This document shows, piece after piece, positions 1-8,089 of a stretch of 64,000 nt of DNA. Position numbers and translations under genes: made by a program. The number at the start of each line of letters is the position of its first letter. The stretch's first letter is position 1. Origin of the DNA: Atopobium sp. oral taxon 199 str. F0494 (GTDB taxonomy: Bacteria; Actinomycetota; Coriobacteriia; Coriobacteriales; Atopobiaceae); the NCBI RefSeq assembly GCF_000411555.1, contig NZ_KE150486.1:930001-994000 (forward strand). The letters are read 5' to 3'. The notes below the pieces were generated by a model, which saw nothing but the letters and a program-made list of their open reading frames with translations, was not told where the DNA came from and did not search any database.

Positions 1-372
1 CATTGCAGCAGAAACTAGATAGTTATCCTCTGCATCCGCATCTTTCTTAATCTCCGCGGCAAAGCTGCGAATCTTCTCATAATCGGCGAGAATGGCAGAG
101 AAAATTTCAGCAGGATCCTTATAGCCATCTGCAGCTTCTTCAAGATGAGAATTCTTAATGTATTCCGCCATAGAGGCAAGCGGCGTACCATCATTCATAA
201 GAATGAGCTCAGCTACCTCATCAATCTGATCATACATCGCGCCGTACACATCATCGAGAAGAGTGTGCACTTGGAAAAACGTCGGACCCTTCACATACCA
301 ATGGAAATTGTGAGTTTTATGCGCCTCCACCGCATAGTCGGACAAAAGCTGGTTGAGTTTCTCGTTAATCAT
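1..372 (-). CDS. dps: Dps-family ferritin-like protein (partial, C-terminus beyond window)
   Basis: Reading from ATG at 372 gives MINEKLNQLLSDYAVEAHKT, then a NFHWYVKGPTFFQVH segment and YDQIDEVAE, which is the N-terminal half of a Dps ferritin-like four-helix protein. The ferroxidase ligands of this family (H in HNFHW, D and E in DQIDEVAE) are visible. Dps oligomers oxidise and store iron and protect DNA from peroxide. An AAAGGGG ribosome site sits just before the ATG. The gene follows the Fur/PerR-type gene by 18 bases on the same strand, so the two probably form one peroxide/iron-responsive operon. About 124 residues are visible; the remainder (roughly 30-40 residues in typical Dps) lies off the left edge. 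Confidence 0.88.
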   Translation of the reverse strand, partial: MINEKLNQLLSDYAVEAHKTHNFHWYVKGPTFFQVHTLLDDVYGAMYDQIDEVAELILMNDGTPLASMAEYIKNSHLEEAADGYKDPAEIFSAILADYEKIRSFAAEIKKDADAEDNYLVSAAM

Positions 373-390
373 AGCTACCCCTTTCAAAGG

Positions 391-792
391 TTAGTCATTA
401 CTGCCACAAGATTTGGAACGATGAGCAAGGCAATCATTGCAGATACCGGTAAAGCAAAGCGCATATGAGTTGATCTTGCCGTATGAGTCTTTTGTAAGAG
501 CTGTCAAGTCAGCAAGAACAGGGCCTTTGACATCCATGACTTTGCCGCATTTTTGGCACCGAAAGTGCGCGTGCTCGCACGTCATCGGATCAAAGCGAGA
601 AACACTATCTCCGGTATTGACCACTTGCAACTCTCCAGCATCAACAAGCTGCATGAGATTGCGATACACCGTGCCAAGACTAATGTTTGGAAGCTCTTCT
701 CGGACTGCGGCATATACGCTGTCAGCAGTCGGATGATCGTGACGACCTTCCACATATGACCGAATAGCCTCTCGCTGCCTGCTGTACCTCAT
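391..792 (-). CDS. Fur/PerR-family metal- or peroxide-responsive repressor
   Basis: The product starts MRYSRQREAIRSYVEG, continues with HPTADSVY and the winged-helix segment SLGTVYRNLMQLVDAG, and has a C-terminal dimerisation/metal domain. Two Cys pairs (CQKCGK and CNDC) form the structural zinc site typical of PerR and many Fur proteins, and HAHFRCQ-type histidines are present. I chose ATG 792 because close relatives begin at MRYS-QREAI; the frame is open upstream to a GTG at 852 and ATG at 849, which would add about 20 poorly conserved residues. The gene lies directly before dps, and a perfect 10-1-10 palindrome at 859-879 suggests autoregulation. PerR is favoured over Fur from the dps neighbour, but this is inference. 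Confidence 0.87.
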   Translation of the reverse strand: MRYSRQREAIRSYVEGRHDHPTADSVYAAVREELPNISLGTVYRNLMQLVDAGELQVVNTGDSVSRFDPMTCEHAHFRCQKCGKVMDVKGPVLADLTALTKDSYGKINSYALCFTGICNDCLAHRSKSCGSND

Positions 793-858
793 GATTGTCT
801 TTCTATACCTTTCCGGGCCACCTATGGCTCCCTGTGTATTTCGTCCCATCACTCACCT

Positions 859-879
859 AAATAGTAATGATTACTATTT
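859..879. promoter_or_regulatory. Fur/PerR box, perfect 10-1-10 inverted repeat
   Basis: AAATAGTAAT, one G, then ATTACTATTT: the two arms are exact reverse complements. The spacing and A/T-rich arms with inner ATnATTA-like core match known Fur/PerR operators (7-1-7 type). It lies just upstream of the Fur/PerR-type gene and reads as its own operator. Confidence 0.8.
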
Positions 880-1042
880 CTATTAGTATTAAATACCATT
901 GTTGGAACAAGCGCAAGACTTTTTAAAGACCTTTTTGAAATTGTTCCATTGTTGAGAAGTACAAAAATCTGTACTCTGATGAATTTTCCTGAGACGAACG
1001 CTACCCTGTGTCCGAAGATGCTTCTTTTGCACCGCCCGAAGA

Positions 1043-2143
1043 TTAAGAATTGGAATCGCTACTATCCGACTTAGATGATGGCTTGCCAAGCTTATCGAGG
1101 TGCCACGGGAACGACGCTTTTGGAGCATAGGAAATATCGCCAAAGTCATCTTCACGATGATTGAGATGTTGAAAGAGCAGTTCTGCATCCTTGAGCTTGA
1201 CGTAGATAGTTGTTGGGTGCTGTGGATGCGCCTGAAGAGAAGCCTCTTCAACGTTTTCAAACTGATCTGATGCCGCAACAATCATGGGGTAAGTCAGACC
1301 ATCATCAGAGGAGCTCTCTGCTTCAATTCTGCTTGGCAGGACTCGTCCGCTTGGATAGAAAAGGGCACAAAAGCCATTTTTATGCACCGAGAAGAAATAG
1401 CTCGTTCCGGTCTTCTTAATATTAGATTTGACGTCCTCTGTACTTAAATCAGGTTCATCCGAATTAATACGATGGAGACTTATGAGCTCCCATACGCCTG
1501 GTATTGTTGCAGCAAAGTTGACAACGTTACCGTCAATATAGGCAATTTGGGAGGTATCTTTGGGATTGTCGCTTAGTTTTTGATAACTTGAGATAGCAGA
1601 TTTACCTTCAAACTTGAGTCGTTGTGCTTCTCGATCGTAACTCCACTCATCCGTTGTTCCATCTTCCTCATAGACACACGAAATGGCTGAATCACCTTTG
1701 GAAGTCCATGTACCATGATCTACTTTGCCGTCGAAATGATGCAGCTCATGGGTGCCATCGCTCTTAAAAATGTAGTGAGGAACGGTACCGTCATGGTATG
1801 CCTGGTTAAGCATACCTGCGTGATCGTAGGTTTTACCAGCTTTGTCTCCGGCTCCGATAGCAGTGTCAATTTGCCACACACCAACGATAATTTTGTTGAT
1901 ATCTCCATCCAGTGTTGGATTGTCCGGCTTCTCTACAAACGGCGTTGCATTCCAAGCAGCAAGGACTCTTTCTTGTTCACTCCCCTGATCTTGATTTTTG
2001 GTTTGAGAGCTCTCTTGATTCTCATCTGAAGCCGGCCCATTAAGAACCTGCATAATTGGACCATTACAACCGGTAAGAAAGCTCATAGTGGTTACTGCAG
2101 CTAATCCGGTAAAAGAGCGGCGGGTAAACAGTTTCTTACTCAT
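1043..2143 (-). CDS. Twin-arginine-type lipoprotein of unknown function
   Basis: From ATG 2143 (ribosome site AGGAG five bases upstream) the protein starts MSKKLFTRRSFTGLAAVTTM, a twin-arginine signal, followed by the lipobox FLTGC, so it should be exported folded and lipid-anchored. An acidic, Gln/Ser-rich linker follows, then two related domains beginning IIVGVWQID (about residue 80) and IPGVWELIS (about residue 220), each with beta-rich text and an FKSDGTHELHHF or FSVHKNGFCALFY strand pair. This internal repeat suggests two lipocalin/META-like beta domains. The tail is Ser/Asp/Lys-rich. I recognise no enzyme motif. It stands alone between the perR-dps unit and the restriction locus. Confidence 0.7.
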   Translation of the reverse strand: MSKKLFTRRSFTGLAAVTTMSFLTGCNGPIMQVLNGPASDENQESSQTKNQDQGSEQERVLAAWNATPFVEKPDNPTLDGDINKIIVGVWQIDTAIGAGDKAGKTYDHAGMLNQAYHDGTVPHYIFKSDGTHELHHFDGKVDHGTWTSKGDSAISCVYEEDGTTDEWSYDREAQRLKFEGKSAISSYQKLSDNPKDTSQIAYIDGNVVNFAATIPGVWELISLHRINSDEPDLSTEDVKSNIKKTGTSYFFSVHKNGFCALFYPSGRVLPSRIEAESSSDDGLTYPMIVAASDQFENVEEASLQAHPQHPTTIYVKLKDAELLFQHLNHREDDFGDISYAPKASFPWHLDKLGKPSSKSDSSDSNS

Positions 2144-2256
2144 AGGGTCTCCTATATTCGTGTTCGTATGAATACGTTGTATCTTCATGGCATTTTACTA
2201 GAAAACTCCGACATTCTACCAGCATGATTCGAGAAAATAGCAATCCAAAACTCATC

Positions 2257-2275
2257 CTTGGGAACAGCGTAAGTT
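2257..2275 (+). repeat. hsdS 5' cassette repeat (inverted copy)
   Basis: CTTGGGAACAGCGTAAGTT, coding for WEQRK. The identical 19 bases occur on the minus strand at 4250-4268 and 8692-8710, and with two changes at 8070-8089. It marks the start of each target-recognition cassette. Confidence 0.9.
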
Positions 2276-2702
2276 CTCTGATCTGACCGACAGGGTTTCC
2301 ATTCAGCCAAGCGATTCCAATTTGCCTCAAGTCGAATACGAGGACATCAATTCCGGCGAGGGTACGCTGAATAAAGATTTGCGCGACAAAAAAGGCGGCA
2401 AAACGGGAATTGAATTTTACGCCGGAGATGTTCTGTACGGGAAGCTTCGCCCTTATTTGATGAATTGGCTATACCCACAGTTCAATGGTGTAGCTGTAGG
2501 TGATTTTTGGGTTCTTAGGGCTACAGAGTGCGACGGTTCATTTTTGTATCGGCTGGTTCAAACGGACAGCTTTCAAAGGCTTGCAAATGTATCTTCGGGC
2601 TCTAAAATGCCCCGCGCAGACTGGAATCTGATTTCACAATCGCTCTTCGCCGTGCCCGCCAATCACGACGAGCAGAAAGCAATCGCGAAGAGCTTGGCCG
2701 AG

Positions 2703-2727
2703 CTTGACAACCTCATCACCCTTCATC
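2703..2727 (+). repeat. hsdS 3' cassette repeat, left arm of 25-bp inverted repeat around the recombinase
   Basis: The 25 bases starting CTTGACAACCTCATC and coding for LDNLITLH are an exact reverse complement of 3786-3810. Near-identical copies are at 7606-7630 and 8198-8222. A second, inner inverted pair of 11 bases (TTCGAGAGCCG) sits at 2779-2789 and 3775-3785. Confidence 0.9.
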
Positions 2728-2816
2728 AGTGTAATGCACAGCAATACCTTTATCTATACTGATATTGTTAAGTCTCCCTTCGAGAGCCGCCTAAATACAA
2801 GGGAGATGATCGCCAA

Positions 2817-3749
2817 ATGTTAAGTGAACTATCAAAAGACGATGCCTTCAAAACGTATTACAAAGAATGGATCGCCGTTTACAAGGAAGGTGCTGTTAGA
2901 CAGGTAACTATGAACAAGTACCTTCTCGCTCTAACATGGGTTGAGAGGCTCGCTCCAGATGTTACGTTAGGAAACATAGATCGAATTGCCTATCAGCATC
3001 TTTTGAATCAGTATGCAAAAAGCCATGAGCGCCAAACCACCATGGATTTTCATCATCTACTTAAGGGCGCGATACTTGATGCCGTTGACGAAGGGCTTAT
3101 TTCAAGGGATCCCACAAGGAAAGCCATAGTCAAGGGAAAAGCTCCGAGGCCAAAAAAGAGCCGCTATCTCAACCAATTTGAATTGCACAAGCTGCTAACA
3201 AGTCTCGATTTAGGTAAAGATATCGGGTGGAATTGGCTCATCCTCTTGATTGCGAAAACCGGACTCAGATTCTCAGAAGCAATAGCTATCACTCCGGCCG
3301 ATTTCGACTTCGGGCGCCAAACGCTTTCTGTAAATAAAACGTGGGACTACAAAAACGGTGGCGGGTTCGTTCCTACAAAAAACAAATCATCGACCCGTAA
3401 AGTCCAAATAGACTGGCAACTCATCGTGCAGTTTTCTGTGCTTGTTAAGGAACTTCCTGAAGATAAGCCACTCTTTGTCAAAGAAGGTCAACGTGTATAC
3501 AACTCAACAGCAAATGACATACTCGCTAGATTGTGTAAGCAGGCTGGTGTTCCGGTTATATCCATACACGGCCTTCGGCACACACACGCCTCGTTGCTTC
3601 TATTTGCAGGAGTATCGATTGCAAGCGTTGCAAAACGTCTGGGACATGCAAGCATGAATACGACGGAGAAAACATATTTGCATATCATTCAGGAACTAGA
3701 GAACAAAGATGTTGATCTAGTAATGCGCTCGCTTACAAGCCTCGTTTAG
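2817..3749 (+). CDS. Tyrosine site-specific recombinase of the hsdS locus
   Basis: A 310-residue integrase-family protein. It has an N-terminal SAM-like DNA-binding core (about residues 8-95) and a catalytic domain with Arg in AKTGLRFSEA, a Lys in the beta-hairpin region NKSSTRKV, the HGLRHTH box (His and second Arg), His in RLGHAS, and the nucleophile Tyr in EKTYLHI. All catalytic residues are present, so it should be active. The start has GGGAG about ten bases upstream. It lies between two half-hsdS cassettes in opposite orientation and inside a 25-bp inverted repeat, the position held by recombinases of phase-variable type I systems. Its likely substrates are the hsdS repeats rather than a phage attachment site; that is inference. 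Confidence 0.9.
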   Translation: MLSELSKDDAFKTYYKEWIAVYKEGAVRQVTMNKYLLALTWVERLAPDVTLGNIDRIAYQHLLNQYAKSHERQTTMDFHHLLKGAILDAVDEGLISRDPTRKAIVKGKAPRPKKSRYLNQFELHKLLTSLDLGKDIGWNWLILLIAKTGLRFSEAIAITPADFDFGRQTLSVNKTWDYKNGGGFVPTKNKSSTRKVQIDWQLIVQFSVLVKELPEDKPLFVKEGQRVYNSTANDILARLCKQAGVPVISIHGLRHTHASLLLFAGVSIASVAKRLGHASMNTTEKTYLHIIQELENKDVDLVMRSLTSLV

Positions 3750-3785
3750 GTTAATACAGCGTAAGTCATAATGACGGCTCTCGAA

Positions 3786-3810
3786 GATGAAGGGTGATGA
3801 GGTTGTCAAG
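3786..3810 (-). repeat. hsdS 3' cassette repeat, right arm of 25-bp inverted repeat
   Basis: Exact reverse complement of 2703-2727. Together the arms bracket the recombinase gene and about 1.06 kb of DNA that could invert. Confidence 0.9.
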
Positions 3811-4249
3811 ATTCGATATAGAACGACCAATCATCCTTTGCTCATCACATATTACCGGCATTGAAACCTCAATGTCTGCAAGATCGTTTACGTTGATTGC
3901 CGGGTAACTTGTGCCGGTACACCTACCAAGTACTTCAGAAACAAAACTATCCTGCTGCATCAAACAGTAGAGAAATGTCGAATCCACGACAGGACGAATC
4001 TGAGCGTAACCCGTTGAGAAAACATAGTCGCTATCAGGCAATTTATATAGATAATTATTCTTTTGATACGGGCGGACTGTCTGGTAGAAGATGTCACCGT
4101 ATTTTGCTAGTCGTTGTGCACGAGAAGGAGCTGTTGAACGGTTTTCTCTCCGGTGTCCAATCATCACGGTACCAACAACTGATTCAAGATCAACATACTC
4201 AAATGTATTTGGGATCTGCTCTTTCGGATTGAATTCACCAAGTTCTCCC

Positions 4250-4268
4250 AACTTACGCTGTTCCCAAG
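4250..4268 (-). repeat. hsdS 5' cassette repeat
   Basis: Identical, on the minus strand, to the 19-base repeat at 2257-2275 and 8692-8710; encodes the WEQRK start of the silent cassette. Confidence 0.88.
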
Positions 4269-4323
4269 TCATATCCTTAAAAGCAATGTAATCCCACTAT
4301 CTTTGTCAGCTCCTGGCCTTTGC

Positions 4324-7300
4324 TTATATTTCTCCCCTCAACACTTCGTCAACATCGAACGCACCTATAAGCACGTATCTACGCAGCAGAACATTAGCCA
4401 GACGCATTGTATCTTTGCTCTTAATCTCTGTACCCAACGCTTTAGACAACTCTTCCTTAGCAGAAACGCGATTAACTAGCTTCAGTATGGCATCATAGCG
4501 CCCATAAGCATCAAGCTCGACTTCGGTAGGATGCGATTGGCGTAACTTACGAACATCAGTGGGGTCAATCCCTAAGATACTCGCTACTTTAAGCAGTGTT
4601 TTTTCCTCCTTGGCGTTCTTAGCCTCGTTCAGGTAATCCCTAAAATGCCATCCTTCCCTTACTTTGAACTCGCCGGTTTGTATGTCTTGGATAAGGCGGT
4701 CGGCAAGCACCTGATCATCTTCCTTGAGGTAGGGAAACTGGGAATGGAGATCGTCCAAAGCTTTTTCCTGCGCCTCTGTCGAAGCATTTCCCCTTACCGC
4801 ATCGATATAATCGTGGAACTTCTTATCGATGTAGTCGGCGTCTATCTTCTCGGTAGAAAGCGTCGTCACGTGTACGTCTATATCGTAAGGCACATAGCCA
4901 CCCTCGTTTTTGCAGTTATGGTCAATCTCTATGTAGCGGTTAAGCAACTTGTTCAGCGTATCGCTTGTCAAATCACATGTCTCAGACATAATCTCCCCTG
5001 TTTCCCTATCAAGTTCAGTTACCTCTACCACACCCGTCTCAGGGTCAAGCGCAGTCATCTCTGAATCTTCAAATTTAAATCCCTGAGCTCTAGCTGCTAT
5101 AAGGTTGCGGATAAGTTTATTCATAGCCCTAACGAATTTCGCCCGAATAACCTTGTCTTCGGGAAGTCTTGCAAAATCGCCATGCCCACAACTCTCAAAC
5201 AGTGCCTTAATCTCCTCGTACGCAGCATTAACTTTAGCAATACGAACAGCAAGAGGAACTACTATTACGTCAACCTTCTCACCACCGGAATACTTCCTGA
5301 TAGCAAACTCGATGTTACGTTTCATGGAATACGGCTTGCGGAAATAGCGAATGATACCAAAGGGTTTATCGTCATCGAGCAAACGGTTCGTACGACTAAA
5401 TGCTTGGATGATAGCTTCATGCTTCAGGTATTTATCCAGATAGAGCGTACGTACCCAAGCAGAGTCATATCCCGTGAGAAGTTGGTTAACAACAATAACC
5501 AAATCAAGACATTCCTCACGCTTGAACTCAATATTCTTATAACTTCCCTTGTGAGCAAGACGGTTCATCACATCGACTTTGAAGTCAGCGTAGGTCCCGA
5601 CATTGTACTGTTTGCTGTAGATCTTGTTGTAGGAGTTCAGGATATCGTTCAAACCATCAATCTTGCTAAGGCCATTCTCCTCATAGTCCTCACCTGGGTC
5701 GAAGATTGCCGTAACCTTGAGGGTTGGAATCAACTCACGCACTAAGTGGAAGTAAGCTACAGCCTCGGAGATAGATGAAGTGGCGAGAATGGCATGAAAC
5801 TTAGAATCGCACGAAGTCTCGAGCCATGATTTCTTTATGTCTCCGACAACTCCGCGTCGGTACTCGTCGGTATCGAACTGCACTGGATGCACGTAGTCTT
5901 CGATACCATCCTCCTCAGGGTTACCTGTTTCCTCATCAAGGGGATAGCACATGGCAACATCGTGCATATACCGTTCATAAATCTTCCTCTTGCGCTTATC
6001 AATGAAGACTTCTGAGGTGTTTGTGGCTTTTGCCTTCTCAATAGCTACAGCCTCCCTAAGCGCCTCTTCGTCAAATGAGCCAAGCTGGCGTAGGTCGAAC
6101 TCGAGAACGTTGCCATCGTGGATCCCGTTTGCAATAGTATATTGAGCAATACAGTCTCCAAATACATCCTTAGTTGTTAGCTCACACTTTGCATTAAAAG
6201 AACTAATGGGAGTTCCCGTGAACCCAAAGAAAATAGCGCAAGGCAAAGCCGCTTTCACCTGCGACATCATCTCGCCGAACTGCGAGCGATGACACTCATC
6301 AACAATAACTACTATGCGCTGCTTGGCCAGCTTCTCACGCTCGTAGTCGCTAGCACTCTTGGCAACGTTTGCGAGCTTATTGATTGTAGTGATAAAGAGC
6401 CTCTTGTTGTTCTTAACGTCGATAAGCTGAGCTTTGAGAGATTCCGAATTCGACGCCTCATTGATATCAACGATTCCACCGCTAAAACGCTCATACTCAA
6501 ATCTGGTCTGCTCGTTTAAATCAAGTCGATCAACTACCAAAAGCGTACGGTCTGCAAGTCCCATGTTGACAAGATGCGTGCAGACCTTATAGCTCGTAAG
6601 GGTCTTCCCCGAGCCTGTGGTATGCCAGATATATCCTCCGAGCTGTTTCTCCGTATTCCAGCCAGCGCGTTCCCTCTCTGAAACACGTGCCTCAATTCTG
6701 TCTACAGCGTACATCTGGTAAGGACGCATCACAAGAAGATTGTGATTGGTGTGCTCGGCAATAGTGTAGAATGAGACCATTTTGTGCGCCATGGGTATGG
6801 AGAGTAGACGTGAGCCAACCCTCTCCCAATCGTTAATAGCAACGTTATGCTCATCAGCAAAGTTGAACATGAATCTAGTGTTCAATCCCTCGTGATCATG
6901 GACATAACGCTCACCTGGATTGGCAAAGTACTTTGTCTCCTCAGGTGTCATTGCAACAAAGAGCTGAACTGTCGAGAAGAAGCCTGTAAAAACCCCTTTA
7001 TAGAGATAATTTCTAATTTGGTTGTAGGCTTGGGACAAAGGCGTATTCGAACGCTTCAGCTCGATATGAATGACAGGCAGACCATTGATCAGTAACGTAA
7101 GGTCACCTCGCTGGGAGGGATAGATGTCGCTGGCAGTTTTGAACCTTGGCTGGCGAGCAATCTGATAGCGGTTCTTGCCGCCACCGACAGCACGCTTATT
7201 GAAGATCTGAATGGTTATCTTCTGATCTAAGTGTTCTTGGTCGTCAGGATTATCACGGATAAGCGACAAGCTTTCACCTAAAAGCAGATTATTCGCTTTG

Positions 7301-7533
7301 AAAGGCGAATCACATTCCCTAATTTTACTCAAGAGCTGTTCGACCTCAGTATCAGTTAGAGGAAACCCATTGAGCCGATCACGTGTATTGTTTGTCTCAT
7401 TGAGGAAGTTCGTCCAATTTTTAAGCAAATCAGTCTCACTGGGGTTGAATAGGATACCATCAACCCATCCCCTCTTTTCGACGAGCAGGTTACACAATGC
7501 CTCTTCAAAGTCTTTTTCGAGATTAAAAGCCAT
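4324..7533 (-). CDS. hsdR: Type I restriction endonuclease subunit R
   Basis: About 1069 residues. The N-terminal nuclease domain shows the PD-(D/E)xK signature GDLTLLINGLPVIHIELK (near residue 165). The superfamily 2 translocase follows with Walker A HTTGSGKT, DECH box in VIVDECHRSQ, FTGTP (motif III) and QAFSRTNR (motif VI), and then the helical C-terminal domain that docks on HsdM. The start at 7533 (MAFNLEKDFE) has AAGGA seven bases upstream; a longer frame to 7563 overlaps the hsdS stop. It restricts unmethylated DNA after ATP-driven translocation. It follows the hsdS stop at 7544 by ten bases, so hsdM, hsdS and hsdR form one transcript. All motifs are intact. Confidence 0.96.
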   Translation of the reverse strand: MAFNLEKDFEEALCNLLVEKRGWVDGILFNPSETDLLKNWTNFLNETNNTRDRLNGFPLTDTEVEQLLSKIRECDSPFKANNLLLGESLSLIRDNPDDQEHLDQKITIQIFNKRAVGGGKNRYQIARQPRFKTASDIYPSQRGDLTLLINGLPVIHIELKRSNTPLSQAYNQIRNYLYKGVFTGFFSTVQLFVAMTPEETKYFANPGERYVHDHEGLNTRFMFNFADEHNVAINDWERVGSRLLSIPMAHKMVSFYTIAEHTNHNLLVMRPYQMYAVDRIEARVSERERAGWNTEKQLGGYIWHTTGSGKTLTSYKVCTHLVNMGLADRTLLVVDRLDLNEQTRFEYERFSGGIVDINEASNSESLKAQLIDVKNNKRLFITTINKLANVAKSASDYEREKLAKQRIVVIVDECHRSQFGEMMSQVKAALPCAIFFGFTGTPISSFNAKCELTTKDVFGDCIAQYTIANGIHDGNVLEFDLRQLGSFDEEALREAVAIEKAKATNTSEVFIDKRKRKIYERYMHDVAMCYPLDEETGNPEEDGIEDYVHPVQFDTDEYRRGVVGDIKKSWLETSCDSKFHAILATSSISEAVAYFHLVRELIPTLKVTAIFDPGEDYEENGLSKIDGLNDILNSYNKIYSKQYNVGTYADFKVDVMNRLAHKGSYKNIEFKREECLDLVIVVNQLLTGYDSAWVRTLYLDKYLKHEAIIQAFSRTNRLLDDDKPFGIIRYFRKPYSMKRNIEFAIRKYSGGEKVDVIVVPLAVRIAKVNAAYEEIKALFESCGHGDFARLPEDKVIRAKFVRAMNKLIRNLIAARAQGFKFEDSEMTALDPETGVVEVTELDRETGEIMSETCDLTSDTLNKLLNRYIEIDHNCKNEGGYVPYDIDVHVTTLSTEKIDADYIDKKFHDYIDAVRGNASTEAQEKALDDLHSQFPYLKEDDQVLADRLIQDIQTGEFKVREGWHFRDYLNEAKNAKEEKTLLKVASILGIDPTDVRKLRQSHPTEVELDAYGRYDAILKLVNRVSAKEELSKALGTEIKSKDTMRLANVLLRRYVLIGAFDVDEVLRGEI

Positions 7534-7605
7534 AGTATCGTCCTTACGTAAACATTTTTTCAAGAAGTGATTTCTTGATGCTCTTCAGCAGTGCCAACTT
7601 ACGCT

Positions 7606-7630
7606 GATGAAGGGTGATGAGGTGATCGAG
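7606..7630 (-). repeat. hsdS 3' cassette repeat
   Basis: Copy of the 25-base DNLITLH repeat with a few changes (DHLITLH here), preceded by CTTACGCT on the plus strand as in the copy at 8198-8222. Confidence 0.8.
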
Positions 7631-8069
7631 GTGAGCAAAATACTCTGCTATTTTGTCTTGCTCTTGCTTATCTTTTGAAACGAATATTTCTATCTGGCTC
7701 AAAGCAGGGTATTTCAAATTCCAGTTATCAGATGTTATCCCTTGTGAATTAACTTGAAAGGTGTGTATCGTTTCCGGTAACTTAAATTGATAAGCCAAGC
7801 ACTTTGAATTGATACCTGAATTTGGCGAAAGTACCGTATATGCAGGGCTTACAATGCCTTCATATGGTGAATAACCGCTTGCACCTTGCCACATTCTCAT
7901 TGAGTTATAAGCAATATCCCCAACACAAACTTTCTTATATTTTGACTTATCTTCATTTGAATTATCGTGTCTGCCAAGCTCGGAAAATTTCTTTACTCCA
8001 TCGTTGATAGTAACCGAAATTAATTCGCCGTCAGGCATACTTTCGACACGCTCAGTAAAACAATCTCCA

Positions 8070-8089
8070 ACCTTACGCTGTTCCCAAAG
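8070..8089 (-). repeat. hsdS 5' cassette repeat carrying the frameshift
   Basis: Copy of the WEQRK repeat at the junction of the two HsdS halves. It differs from the other three by a C/A change near one end and by one additional A in 8086-8088. Confidence 0.85.

Larger units (their letters stand above)
2241..2762 (+). pseudogene. Silent, inverted HsdS target-recognition cassette
   Basis: The open frame from 2241 has no convincing start and enters the conserved HsdS repeat PWEQRK at 2256, runs through one target-recognition domain (VEYEDINSGEG, FYAGDVLYGKLRPYL, GVAVGDFWVLRA, then SGSKMPRADW) and ends with the conserved helix [21 protein letters not shown] before the frame closes as CNAQQYLYLY. 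It is one half of a normal two-domain HsdS and points opposite to hsdM, hsdS and hsdR. With no promoter, start or second domain it should be a silent donor of DNA specificity. Its borders (2257-2275 and 2703-2727) are identical to repeats in the other hsdS copies, which is what a site-specific inversion or recombination system needs. Confidence 0.82.
3766..4272 (-). pseudogene. Silent HsdS target-recognition cassette downstream of hsdR
   Basis: Begins MTWEQRKLGELGEF at 4272 and carries one target-recognition domain (EYVDLESVVGTVM, GDIFYQTVRPYQKNN, FSTGYAQIRP) and the closing helix [20 protein letters not shown], then stops after LREPSL. It is half the size of a functional HsdS. AAGGA lies only one base before the ATG, too close for good initiation, and hsdR ends 51 bases upstream, so low-level translation cannot be excluded. 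Same strand as the expressed hsdS, so recombination with it at the shared repeats would exchange or delete, while recombination with the 2241-2762 copy would invert. Confidence 0.78.
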
